20,987 bases of DNA, taken from assembly GCA_964454745.1 (NCBI GenBank), contig CAYVUI010000081.1, positions 1 to 20,987 on the forward strand, read 5' to 3'. This DNA is from CAYVUI01 sp964454745 (GTDB lineage Bacteria > Planctomycetota > Phycisphaerae > Sedimentisphaerales > Anaerohalosphaeraceae). The stretch's first letter is position 1, and every line of letters starts with the position of its first letter. Both the position numbers and the translations under genes were made by a program. Shown one piece after another: positions 14,478-20,987 of this stretch. The notes under the pieces were generated by a model that saw only the letters and a list, made by a program, of their open reading frames with translations, was not told where the DNA came from and ran no database searches.

Positions 14478-15140
14478 TTATCTTTCAAATAAGGTTTCCG
14501 ATTTCAGTATCAATTCAAAATAATCTTGAATAAGACCACGGAAAAATTCTAATTGCTTTTTAATATCAGACTGCAAAATTAAGGTGTCAGGGATATTAAC
14601 ATCATCTTTTGAAGCCCAACCATTATCGACAATAACAACATTAATCGGCTTCCTGACATATTTATCATTGACTACATAACGGTTTCGTTTTGGGATAACT
14701 CCTGATAAAAGTCGAGAAATACACACACTAACCCTTCTTTTTTTCCAGTCAATATTTATTTCAAATGCAAAAGTTGTAATTTTATAAATAATGACTGCTT
14801 CTCTATTGTAACGCTTGATCTCACTAATAGAAAAACCGTACTTTGAAAAGATTGAATCGAAAATCTCTAAAGTGTAGTTCAACCATTTCTCTTTTTCTTC
14901 CTTTCTTACTACATGGTTTTCACCAGACTCAGTCAAATCAATTCCAAATTGACTTAAAGTAGCTCTTTGGTTTTGGTGTTGTATCATTTCGATACAAATC
15001 AACCTAATCGACAAAAGCAAAAATGAAATTAATATGATAACGATTCCAACGACATGCAAAATTGGTGTCAAAACAATTCCGCATACAACCAAAATAGTCG
15101 TAAACACATACCATCCTTTATTACCCGTCGAAGGTCCCAT
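14478..15140 (-). CDS. Two-helix membrane protein, candidate immunity protein
   Basis: A 220-residue protein with two N-terminal membrane helices (about residues 11-27 and 29-50) and a cytosolic domain of about 165 residues. It is visibly AT-rich compared with the nfeD operon next to it, which suggests horizontal transfer. It starts 6 bases after the stop of the frameshifted HExxH gene, and AAGGA lies within the end of that gene, so the two are probably translated together. The order (HExxH protein, then an adjacent membrane protein) is the usual one for polymorphic toxin and immunity genes, but no known immunity family was recognised. It could equally be an unrelated membrane protein. Confidence 0.6.
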   Translation of the reverse strand: MGPSTGNKGWYVFTTILVVCGIVLTPILHVVGIVIILISFLLLSIRLICIEMIQHQNQRATLSQFGIDLTESGENHVVRKEEKEKWLNYTLEIFDSIFSKYGFSISEIKRYNREAVIIYKITTFAFEINIDWKKRRVSVCISRLLSGVIPKRNRYVVNDKYVRKPINVVIVDNGWASKDDVNIPDTLILQSDIKKQLEFFRGLIQDYFELILKSETLFER

Positions 15141-15146
15141 TACACA

Positions 15147-15665
15147 TCATTTCCTTGCTCTGAAAGTAGTTCCTGCCGCAAACCAACCATAGGCTTTTTC
15201 AAACCATCCCGGACGGCCTCCAGTAGTTAATGTACCTCCAACCGCTCCTTGGGTTTCAAAAAATGCTATTTCTGCTCGCGACAATTGTCTATTCGATTCT
15301 CTTGTCAATGCACCATATTTGACCTCTTGTAACATATGCGTAAGCTCATGGCCTGTAGCATTTTGAAGTGGTTTACCGCCTCGTAAAAGCGCAAAGAGTG
15401 GTTCAGGGGGTGTATCCTTCCTCCAGAAGGTGGTAAATCCAATTCGGTTCGGGTTGCGAAAGTATTTTTGATATATTTTTTTGTAAGAGAGTTTGCGTGT
15501 AGAATGACTTCAGAAGTGATATAAAAAAGGACGTCATAACCCCGGATATGGATCAAGCCATAATCTGAGTCCTCTTTATCGTGAAATTTTGGAACATAAC
15601 TCTGATTTTCGTTTATTCTGCCCTTCAAGCGTGACCTTTCAAAAAAGGCTGTCACAAATTGGTTT
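15147..15665 (-). pseudogene. Frameshifted HExxH metallopeptidase-like gene (toxin-like remnant)
   Basis: Two reading frames join into one plausible protein. The upstream frame (from about 15665, no good start codon seen) reads NENQFVTAFFERSRLKG ... HIRGYDVLFYITSEV ... NSLTKK. At the A_AAA_AAA heptamer (15482-15476) a -1 shift continues into IYQKYFRNPNRIGFTTFWRK ... NATGHELTHMLQEV, ending at TGA 15149-15147. HELTH (15350-15336) is a zinc-metallopeptidase HExxH motif, in a context like the metallopeptidase toxin domains of Rhs-type proteins. The downstream frame alone is open only from 15509. Either the gene is decayed or mis-sequenced at the A-run, or it uses programmed frameshifting. The part before 15666 overlaps the Zn-ribbon gene, so the 5' end is probably lost. 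Confidence 0.5.
15476..15482 (-). other. Slippery heptamer A_AAA_AAA
   Basis: On the minus strand the upstream frame reads ACA-AAA-AAA-TAT, giving the canonical -1 slippery spacing. A -1 shift enters the frame of the HELTH motif. A weak 5-bp hairpin (CCTTC/GAAGG) lies about 40 bases further on, too far to be a convincing stimulator. Confidence 0.45.
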
Positions 15666-15878
15666 TCATTTCGGCAAAAACCAGTGGATATACCCGCATT
15701 GGGAACACACCAGGCACTTCGCGGAAGCATTCGCCCAGTCAAAACCCAGAAAGGTTGCCCCGGCGGTATTGAGCTGGGCCTCGCGCTGATGAAACAGGTC
15801 GTTCCGGCAGATCAAACACTGAATCTCCACCCCGTTTACGGTGCATTGTTCCGGCTCCTTTGGCCCAAAAAGTCCCAT
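15666..15878 (-). CDS. Small Zn-ribbon protein (DUF2082-like)
   Basis: A 70-residue protein with two CxxC pairs, CLIC near residue 22 and CSQCGYIHWF near the C-terminus, which together should bind one zinc ion. The middle part LNTAGATFLGFDWANASAKCLVC matches the layout of small nucleic-acid-binding Zn-ribbon proteins of the DUF2082 type. AAGGAG lies 6 bases before the ATG. The base composition is closer to the chromosomal genes than to the AT-rich neighbours. The role is unknown; in the family it is annotated only as probably nucleic-acid binding. Transcription could start from a TATAGT-type box near 16037-16032 on the minus strand. Confidence 0.75.
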   Translation of the reverse strand: MGLFGPKEPEQCTVNGVEIQCLICRNDLFHQREAQLNTAGATFLGFDWANASAKCLVCSQCGYIHWFLPK

Positions 15879-16010
15879 CGTCTGCTCCTTTCAAGTTTGC
15901 AATGTGAGGTCCCGGACCGATTATAGCATTTGATAGCGGTTGAAAACAGCAGAATTCCGGTTTCTGTGTCAAAATGTGGACCCAAATCCCCTTTTTTATG
16001 AAGAAAAGCC

Positions 16011-16038
16011 TTGATTTCGCCGAAAATAATACTATAAT
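16011..16038 (+). promoter_or_regulatory. Plus-strand promoter of a short RNA
   Basis: TTGATT (16011-16016), 16 bases, then a perfect TATAAT (16033-16038). Transcription should start near 16045. No plus-strand ORF follows. Confidence 0.5.
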
Positions 16039-16044
16039 GTAATA

Positions 16045-16108
16045 TGTTAAGTGGTTGATTAAGGCGTTTGGGCGTTGACTGAGTCGATAGCCCAAACGCT
16101 ATTTTTTT
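16045..16108 (+). ncRNA. Candidate 60-nt small RNA between promoter and terminator
   Basis: The predicted transcript has a single-stranded 5' part of about 19 bases (TTAAGTGGTTGATTAAG) and then the 10-bp terminator hairpin. It lies between the Zn-ribbon gene and the DUF3800 gene, both on the minus strand, and its last bases overlap the DUF3800 stop codon on the opposite strand. It could act as antisense to the 3' end of the DUF3800 mRNA. There is no ORF. It is inferred from the promoter and terminator only. Confidence 0.4.
16064..16108 (+). terminator. Strong intrinsic terminator, plus strand
   Basis: GCGTTTGGGC (16064-16073) pairs perfectly with GCCCAAACGC (16090-16099). The 16-base loop contains a GACT/AGTC inner stem. 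TA plus seven T follow (16102-16108). The opposite strand has no T run after the stem, so it works in the plus direction. Confidence 0.8.
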
Positions 16109-16824
16109 GGCCTGAATTCCCATACTGAAAAATAACTCGGGCTTTGCTGGGTAAAGTGATGAGCCAGCGAACTTCGAGCGAGCTTGTTTTTTAGAGAATT
16201 ACTCACTTGGTTTTTATACTGATCAATGAATTTTTCCGGATTCGTTTTCATTCCATATGCCCTGATTACACAGCCCAGCAAAACATCGACTGCTTGAATG
16301 AACAAAGAGGCATGCGACTCCAGCATGCAGGCATTAAAGATCCCTTCTAATTTTTGGATTTCCCTGCTGTAATCTTTTCTGCTGATTTTGGGTTTCTGAA
16401 GGTAATCAGCAATCACACAAATCTTTTCATTTTGTCTTATGTTCTTTTTGAGCAGAAGTTTGGAGTAGGCAATATATGCATCCCAGCCGTTCGGAAAGTA
16501 GTTCTCAATATTTATATTGCATGCTTCCTTATCAAGTACAAGGCAGCAAAATTCAAAATCCTTATGTTCAAAATAGAGGTCGATTAGTTTTTCATAATAT
16601 CTGTGATTAGACTGTGTGATAGATGAGAATTTAAATTCAAACTGATTCTTTTGGCTCTTAACTTTGTTCTGAGCCAGATTTTTCAGTTTAAGAATCTGCT
16701 CATAGAAAAGGCTTGTTTCCTTAATTTTCATTAAGCCAAGCGCAAAATATCTTTGTGAACGGTCGAATAGCAAGCCCGTTTCATCGATAAAGCCAAAATA
16801 ATTGTATTGTTGACTATTTGACAA
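16099..16824 (-). CDS. DUF3800 family protein
   Basis: A 241-residue protein of the DUF3800 family, thought to adopt an RNase H-like fold and often found with mobile or defence genes. FGFIDETG with D14 and E15 is the first acidic motif, D140 in VIADYLQKP the middle one, and ESHASLFIQAVDVLLG with E169 and D180 the last. The spacing is normal for the family. The start is TTG at 16824, supported by GAGGG 7 bases upstream. The gene is AT-rich and lies at the edge of the acquired-looking segment, divergent from the hydrolase gene. Nuclease activity is an inference from the fold; the biological role is unknown. Confidence 0.8.
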   Translation of the reverse strand: MSNSQQYNYFGFIDETGLLFDRSQRYFALGLMKIKETSLFYEQILKLKNLAQNKVKSQKNQFEFKFSSITQSNHRYYEKLIDLYFEHKDFEFCCLVLDKEACNINIENYFPNGWDAYIAYSKLLLKKNIRQNEKICVIADYLQKPKISRKDYSREIQKLEGIFNACMLESHASLFIQAVDVLLGCVIRAYGMKTNPEKFIDQYKNQVSNSLKNKLARSSLAHHFTQQSPSYFSVWEFRPKK

Positions 16825-16853
16825 ATATTGTCCCTCGATTGAGTTCCGCCCCC

Positions 16854-16884
16854 ATTATACCACAAATCCCCTCCCGGGAAACAA
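16854..16884 (-). promoter_or_regulatory. Promoter of the DUF3800 gene
   Basis: On the minus strand TATAAT (16859-16854) preceded by TGG, an extended -10. TTGTTT lies 19 bases further upstream (16884-16879), a loose spacing. It lies in the 113-base gap shared with the divergent hydrolase gene. Confidence 0.45.
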
Positions 16885-16937
16885 TTTTATCAAATCCCCC
16901 CCTTGCAATCCATCGCCCCACGCAGGATGATACCTCC

Positions 16938-17747
16938 ATGAACAAGCAGCCAAAGCAAAACCTCTTGCACTGCAAGGAATACGGCCAAGCCGGTCCCCGC
17001 GTCATCGTCCTGCACGGCGGGCCAGCCGCGGCCGGTTCGGTCCAGCCCCTCGCGCAGGAGCTCGGTGCCTGCTGCCGCGTCCTCGAGCCCTGGCAGAGAG
17101 AGACCCGCGAAGCCAAACTTACCGTCGCCTCGCACGTCCGGGATTTATTCGACCTCATCCACACTCGTTATCCGAATGAAAAGCCAGCGCTCATCGGTCA
17201 CTCCTGGGGTGCCATGCTCGCCCTGGCCTACGCCGCGAAGCACGGCGATACCGTCGGCAAGCTCATCCTCATCTCCTGCGGCACTTTCGACCTTAAAAGC
17301 CGAAAGCAGCTCCAAACCCGCCACGAACAGTTACTCACCCCCGAAAAACAGGCCCGGCTCCGGGAGATCAAATCCATCCCCGACCCCGCCGAGAAAAGCA
17401 CCCGGCTTGCGTATTTCTTCGACGACCTCTACGCTTGTGACCGCATCCCGAACAGCCAGCCCAAAGTCAAATTCGACCTCGACTCCCACCACCAAACCTG
17501 GAACGACATGCTCCAACTACAGCAGGCCGGCGTCTACCCGCAGGCCTTTGCCCAAATCAAAAATCCCGTCGTGATGATCCACGGCTGCCTGGACCCCCAC
17601 CCCGGCCCAATGATCTGCGAAAACCTAAAGCAGTACATCCCCCACATCGAATACATCGAGCTGGCCCGGTGCGGCCACACCCCCTGGGAGGAAAAACACG
17701 CCAGGGAACCGTTCTACACAGTCCTCAAAGAACGACTGAAACAATAA
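16938..17747 (+). CDS. Alpha/beta hydrolase
   Basis: A 269-residue alpha/beta-fold hydrolase, probably cytosolic. HGGP (residues 26-29) forms the oxyanion region, GHSWG gives the nucleophile S89, D219 (GCLDPHPG) is the likely acid and H247 (CGHTPWEE) the catalytic His. The HGGP start and the GHSWG elbow resemble proline-iminopeptidase-type enzymes, but the substrate is open. ATG 16938 (MNKQPKQN) is chosen because it gives the normal domain start; the frame runs back to 16818, where it would overlap the divergent DUF3800 gene. AGGA lies about 11 bases upstream, a weak site. No close operon partner is seen. Confidence 0.88.
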   Translation: MNKQPKQNLLHCKEYGQAGPRVIVLHGGPAAAGSVQPLAQELGACCRVLEPWQRETREAKLTVASHVRDLFDLIHTRYPNEKPALIGHSWGAMLALAYAAKHGDTVGKLILISCGTFDLKSRKQLQTRHEQLLTPEKQARLREIKSIPDPAEKSTRLAYFFDDLYACDRIPNSQPKVKFDLDSHHQTWNDMLQLQQAGVYPQAFAQIKNPVVMIHGCLDPHPGPMICENLKQYIPHIEYIELARCGHTPWEEKHAREPFYTVLKERLKQ

Positions 17748-17806
17748 AAGACAACTAGAGTCCGTAATAATTCAACAATTCATAAAAAAAATTCCCAAAA
17801 CCCCTC

Positions 17807-17845
17807 TTGACATTCCATTATACTATATAGTAGTATACCGGTATA
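17807..17845 (+). promoter_or_regulatory. Promoter and double palindrome of the PadR operon
   Basis: A perfect TTGACA (17807-17812) is followed by TACTATATAGTA (17821-17832) and TATACCGGTATA (17834-17845), both perfect 12-base palindromes one base apart. The likely -10 (TAGTAT, 17831-17836, spacing 18) lies across the junction, so binding would block RNA polymerase. PadR proteins often repress their own operon; autoregulation here is inferred. Confidence 0.55.
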
Positions 17846-17864
17846 AATAATGGAGAGCCCGATC

Positions 17865-18203
17865 ATGAACTTAAATAACTGGCAAACCCAACTGCGGAAA
17901 GGACTTCTGGACATCGTGGTCCTCAATTACCTCTCCCACGGCCAAAGCCACGGCTACGAGATGGTCCAGTCCCTAAAGGCCGTCAACGGACTCGACCTCC
18001 GCGAGGGCAACATCTACCCCATCCTCGCCCGCCTCGAAACCGACGGCCTGGTCAACGTCGAAAAAAAGCCCAGCCCCGAGGGCCCCCCGCGAAAATACTA
18101 CGAAATCACCGAAAAAGGCCGCCAGGCCCTCGAACAAATGAACCTCCACTGGAACACAATGATCCAGGCGATGAGCGATATCCAGAAAGGAGACAACCGA
18201 TGA
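17865..18203 (+). CDS. PadR family transcriptional regulator
   Basis: A 112-residue winged-helix repressor. It shows the PadR core: SHGYEMVQSL (about residue 28), the recognition helix region GNIYPILARLETDGLV (about 48-63) and RKYYEITEKGRQAL (about 76-89) of the wing, with a short C-terminal dimer helix. ATG 17865 is chosen because GGAGAG lies 7 bases upstream; the ATG at 17850 lacks such a site. The stop overlaps the next start as ATGA. With its downstream membrane partner it forms a common PadR / HAAS-protein pair. It probably represses its own operon at the palindromes just upstream. Confidence 0.92.
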   Translation: MNLNNWQTQLRKGLLDIVVLNYLSHGQSHGYEMVQSLKAVNGLDLREGNIYPILARLETDGLVNVEKKPSPEGPPRKYYEITEKGRQALEQMNLHWNTMIQAMSDIQKGDNR

Positions 18204-18970
18204 CCACAGATAAATCATGGCAGCAGGCCAAAGAAAGCTACCTCCAGCAGGTCGAGCAGGCCCTTTCGCAGTCCAGCCACCCCCGGCGCGTCGATGTACT
18301 CGCCGAAGTGGCCGCCCACATCGACCAGCGCTGCGCCGAACTGCCCGAAGAAGACCGCTGCTGGGAGAGCTGCCAGAAGATCATCACCGAGATGGGCCCG
18401 CCGGAGGAGTATGCAGAATTGCTCGACGGCCCCGTCAACGGCGATGCCGGCCCCAAAGACTGGATCTGGAAGCTAAACCGCCTCCTGGCCGTCTTCTTCG
18501 CCGGCGCGGTCGTCGGAATCGGTATCTTCCTTGTCGTCCAGGGCCGCCCCAGCCCGCCGGCCGGGCAGGAACCGGCAGCAACTTCGCCGTCGCAAAGCCA
18601 CATCCCCCAAAACCAGCCCGCCGTCGAAGGTTTCGTCGGCGATTCCATCCTCCCCGGCAAATGGCAAACGGTTGATTTCGTCAAAGAGATCGAACAATTC
18701 ACACCCGGCAAACGGCACTGGCAGGAAGACCTGTTCCTCAAAGACATCGAGTTTTACCCAAATGGCCGCACCTCCGGCCCCTGGGTATGGACCTCCGGCA
18801 AAATCATCCACCGCGGCGATAAAACGGAGTCACTCTATTCCATCCGCAAACTTGGCGACGACTTTTACCTCTTCTTCCCATTGATGAACGGCGATGTCAC
18901 TATCCGCGGAATGAAGCCGCGTTATTACGTACTCAAGAAGATCACACCCCAGCAAGGAGAAAGCAAATGA
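18200..18970 (+). CDS. HAAS-type membrane protein with BlaR1-tail-like domain
   Basis: A 256-residue membrane protein. Residues 5-75 resemble the cytosolic HAAS/DUF1700-type domain that accompanies PadR regulators (YLQQVEQAL, VDVLAEVAAHIDQRC, MGPPEEYAELL). One membrane helix spans about 94-113, followed by a Pro-rich linker. The outer domain (about 150-250, LPGKWQTVDFV ... LFLKDIEFYPNGRTSGPWVWTSGKII ... MKPRYYVLKK) resembles the C-terminal extracellular domain of some BlaR1-like and related proteins. The start overlaps the PadR stop and the stop overlaps the next start, so expression is coupled. It may sense an envelope signal and control PadR; that is inference. Confidence 0.78.
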   Translation: MTTDKSWQQAKESYLQQVEQALSQSSHPRRVDVLAEVAAHIDQRCAELPEEDRCWESCQKIITEMGPPEEYAELLDGPVNGDAGPKDWIWKLNRLLAVFFAGAVVGIGIFLVVQGRPSPPAGQEPAATSPSQSHIPQNQPAVEGFVGDSILPGKWQTVDFVKEIEQFTPGKRHWQEDLFLKDIEFYPNGRTSGPWVWTSGKIIHRGDKTESLYSIRKLGDDFYLFFPLMNGDVTIRGMKPRYYVLKKITPQQGESK

Positions 18971-19653
18971 CGCAGATCAAAACAAATACAAAAACACAAT
19001 CCCGTTTTCCAATCGGTCTTCTTGTCGCCTGGATCCTCGTCGCCGCGGCCTGCCTGCTGAGCTGGTACTTCTACCCGCTGCTGCCGCCCCAGGTCGCCTC
19101 CCACTGGGGGCCAAACGGCCAGCCGGACGGCTGGATGAGCAGGGACGTATTCATCTGGATCTGTCCCGCCGTCATGGCCGGGATCAATATGCTGCTTTTT
19201 GCAGTGTTCCTGGTTGATCCACTTCGCAGAAACCTGGAAAAATTCCGAACGTACTATGTCGGTTTCATTGTCGTGATGAACCTGTTTTACCTCGGCATCC
19301 ACCTCTGGAGCCTCCTGTGGAACGTGGGCCACCAGGTGAACATGTTCACCGTCTTCGGCTTCGCACTCGGCGGACTGTTCTTCTATATCGGCGTCGCCCT
19401 CGACAAGTGCCCGCGCAACTGGTTCTTCGGCATCCGCACCCCCTGGACGCTCTCCAACGACATCGTCTGGAGCAAAACGCACCGCCTTGCCGGCGTCCTG
19501 TTCCGCATCCATGGCATCTTCATCCTCTTTGGCGTTGTCGGTCCGGGCCTGTTCCTCTGGCTGATCCTCGTACCTGTAGCGATTAATTGCGTGGTCCTGC
19601 TGATCTACTCCTATTGTGAGTTCCACAGGCTGCGCAGGATTCACGGAGACTGA
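18967..19653 (+). CDS. SdpI-family membrane protein (DUF1648 + SdpI)
   Basis: A 228-residue integral membrane protein with about five or six helices. LPPQVASHWGPNGQPDGWMSR (residues 39-59) is the DUF1648 motif, and NWFFGIRTPWTLSNDIVWSKTHRLAG (151-176) the SdpI hallmark. In Bacillus SdpI gives immunity to a secreted toxin and takes part in signalling; here only membership of the family is clear. It is the third gene of the overlapping operon (ATGA with the previous gene). AAGGAG lies 8 bases upstream of the ATG. It ends 24 bases before the convergent dockerin-protein gene. Confidence 0.9.
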   Translation: MTQIKTNTKTQSRFPIGLLVAWILVAAACLLSWYFYPLLPPQVASHWGPNGQPDGWMSRDVFIWICPAVMAGINMLLFAVFLVDPLRRNLEKFRTYYVGFIVVMNLFYLGIHLWSLLWNVGHQVNMFTVFGFALGGLFFYIGVALDKCPRNWFFGIRTPWTLSNDIVWSKTHRLAGVLFRIHGIFILFGVVGPGLFLWLILVPVAINCVVLLIYSYCEFHRLRRIHGD

Positions 19654-19676
19654 AATCGCCGTTCTCGAAATGGCTT

Positions 19677-20903
19677 CTAATCGAGCTGATTGACTCGCAG
19701 AATATACTGGCCCTCGGATGGGAAGACGCCTTCATATCCCGCTACGCGGATATAAATCTTCTCTCCCGCCATGATATCGTATTCGATATATTCATTGCCA
19801 TACCGCTCGTCGCAATCCAGTTCCATACCATCGCAGGCATCCCAGATCGACAATGCGGAGTCAAAATCTCCCTGCGGCTCCAGTACGATCTCGATGAGCA
19901 TATCCGAAGGCGCCGTAAAGCTGTGCCATACATCGTGAATATCATTCCCGCCGGAACAACTGTCCATCGGGTCACCGGTTGCGCCCGTATTCATTCCGCT
20001 GTAATACTGCCCCAGCGGGATTGCAAAGGCATACGCACAAGAATCATTATTTCCGCCCTGGTGGCTCGAATTCTGCATCCAGAACGAGGCCAGTACCGCC
20101 ACATCGCCCAGGTCCACCCGGCCGCTCTTGTCCAGGTCCGCGTCATCCACCGTTACCTCTTCATCCTGGACGACCCGCAGGTCCATCGAATGGATCGCCT
20201 CGGTCACCTGCGAGGTCGAGAACATAATTTCCACCGACGCATCAATAAAGACCCCGATTACTTCACCAATCTGTGCTTCAAAAGTACCCGTTTCTGTCAG
20301 GTCGATTGGCTCGGTCGTGTCAAAGGATTCTTTCGTCCAGATCACATCCGCCGGGTCCGGGGCTTCGGTCACCGGTGCTTCCGGTCCATAGGTTAAATAC
20401 ATATCCCACACCCCGCCGGGTCCGCGAAAATGCACCAGGTCTTCATTGGTATCCGTATAAGCTTTCCACTCATACTCGATCGTGACTGTATCTCCGTACT
20501 GCTCGTCGTCCGGTGCGATAAACAGGAACAGCCCATCCGAATATCCCGGCGTTACAGTACCCGCGCCGGTGTAGCCGCTAATGTCAGCGTCAGGAAACTC
20601 ATACAAACTGACAGTGGTGACTTTCGATTCGAGGTAGACAGACAAGCCGCTCGGCCACAGGCTCGAAGGGACCAGTTGACCTTTGCCCAGTACATCCCCG
20701 CTGGAATCCGCGGTGGAAGCAAACCCCCCGGATGACGCCGAGGAAGGATCGTAATCTGCATCTACCGGTACAGTATGCGTACCGCCAGGGTCCGTCACGG
20801 ATACCTGGCTCTGGCTGAAAAAGCCTCCATCGTAATACTCGAGATGTGCGCCCGATACAAACGAAATAAAACCAACAAGAACCGCCCCGATCAAAAAACG
20901 CAT
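19677..20903 (-). CDS. Secreted protein with single dockerin-like repeat and PPC-like domain
   Basis: A 408-residue exported protein. Residues 1-19 are a signal peptide (cut near SGA-HLEYYD). Residues 20-245 are a beta-rich domain of unknown type. DADLDKSGRVDLGDVAVLASFW (254-275) is a dockerin type I-like calcium-binding repeat, present once. The C-terminal part (about 286-408, NNDSCAYAFAIPLGQYYSGMNTGAT ... GEKIYIRVAGY) resembles a pre-peptidase C-terminal-type beta-sandwich. ATG 20903 is chosen because GGAGGG lies 7 bases upstream; a GTG at 20918 is in frame. Phycisphaerae encode many such dockerin-repeat proteins; no cohesin partner is visible here. It may be cell-surface attached or secreted; the binding target is unknown. 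Confidence 0.82.
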   Translation of the reverse strand: MRFLIGAVLVGFISFVSGAHLEYYDGGFFSQSQVSVTDPGGTHTVPVDADYDPSSASSGGFASTADSSGDVLGKGQLVPSSLWPSGLSVYLESKVTTVSLYEFPDADISGYTGAGTVTPGYSDGLFLFIAPDDEQYGDTVTIEYEWKAYTDTNEDLVHFRGPGGVWDMYLTYGPEAPVTEAPDPADVIWTKESFDTTEPIDLTETGTFEAQIGEVIGVFIDASVEIMFSTSQVTEAIHSMDLRVVQDEEVTVDDADLDKSGRVDLGDVAVLASFWMQNSSHQGGNNDSCAYAFAIPLGQYYSGMNTGATGDPMDSCSGGNDIHDVWHSFTAPSDMLIEIVLEPQGDFDSALSIWDACDGMELDCDERYGNEYIEYDIMAGEKIYIRVAGYEGVFPSEGQYILRVNQLD

Positions 20904-20987
20904 CTTCTCACCCTCCACACAAAAAAACTTTAGAGCCTTCTGAACAACTCACTGATTTGGGTTTAGTCGCATACGTTTTACGATTTA
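20904..20987. other. Right-edge flank
   Basis: Upstream region of the dockerin-repeat gene. It holds the ribosome site GGAGGG but no clear promoter pair, and no other gene. Confidence 0.4.

Noticed and set aside
15305..15742. 145-codon minus ORF taken as a complete gene
   Set aside because: Its first 25 codons overlap the Zn-ribbon gene and its last part after the A-run has no protein character; only the middle part is treated as the first frame of the frameshifted gene.

Overview
The window looks like a scaffold piece from a member of the Planctomycetota, most likely class Phycisphaerae. The clues are a Tat-exported Cys-type sulfatase placed directly after a prepilin-type pseudopilin, a secreted protein with a single dockerin-like repeat of the planctomycete kind, a large GH67-N-like/malectin secreted enzyme, an NfeD-flotillin pair, and mixed use of Shine-Dalgarno and near-leaderless starts. 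A run of 10 N at 7862-7871 shows it is a gapped, probably metagenomic, assembly. No rRNA, tRNA, CRISPR array or insertion sequence was seen.

Layout. 1-602: 5' part of a metallophosphoesterase (minus). 919-7005: polysaccharide and surface block, with a 1006-residue secreted glycoside-hydrolase-like protein (plus), a convergent Nudix hydrolase (minus), then a minus-strand pseudopilin-sulfatase pair. 7343-9264: signalling block with a 58-residue ORF, two stand-alone receiver proteins (one gapped, one apparently starting at ATT) and a small coiled-coil protein whose 3' flank holds two strong RNA structures. 9493-10386: acidic coiled-coil lipoprotein plus membrane-anchored protein. 10471-11814: MATE transporter. 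11960-14303: nfeD-flotillin operon ending in a clear terminator.

14478-16824 is visibly AT-richer and looks acquired. It holds a membrane protein directly behind a frameshifted HExxH protein (toxin/immunity-like layout), a Zn-ribbon protein, a short plus-strand promoter-terminator unit that could make a roughly 60-nt RNA, and a DUF3800 protein. 16938-17747 is an alpha/beta hydrolase. 17865-19653 is a tightly overlapping PadR / HAAS-type membrane protein / SdpI-family operon with palindromes at its promoter. 19677-20903 is a secreted dockerin-repeat protein (minus).

The best candidates for something undescribed are the minus-strand structured RNA at 8804-8888, whose hairpin loop reads like the 16S anti-Shine-Dalgarno sequence, with the bulged rod beside it (8908-8989); the short RNA unit at 16011-16108; the HExxH/membrane-protein pair with a -1 slippery heptamer; and the ATT-initiated receiver. 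All are read by eye; none has been tested by folding software, homology search or expression data.
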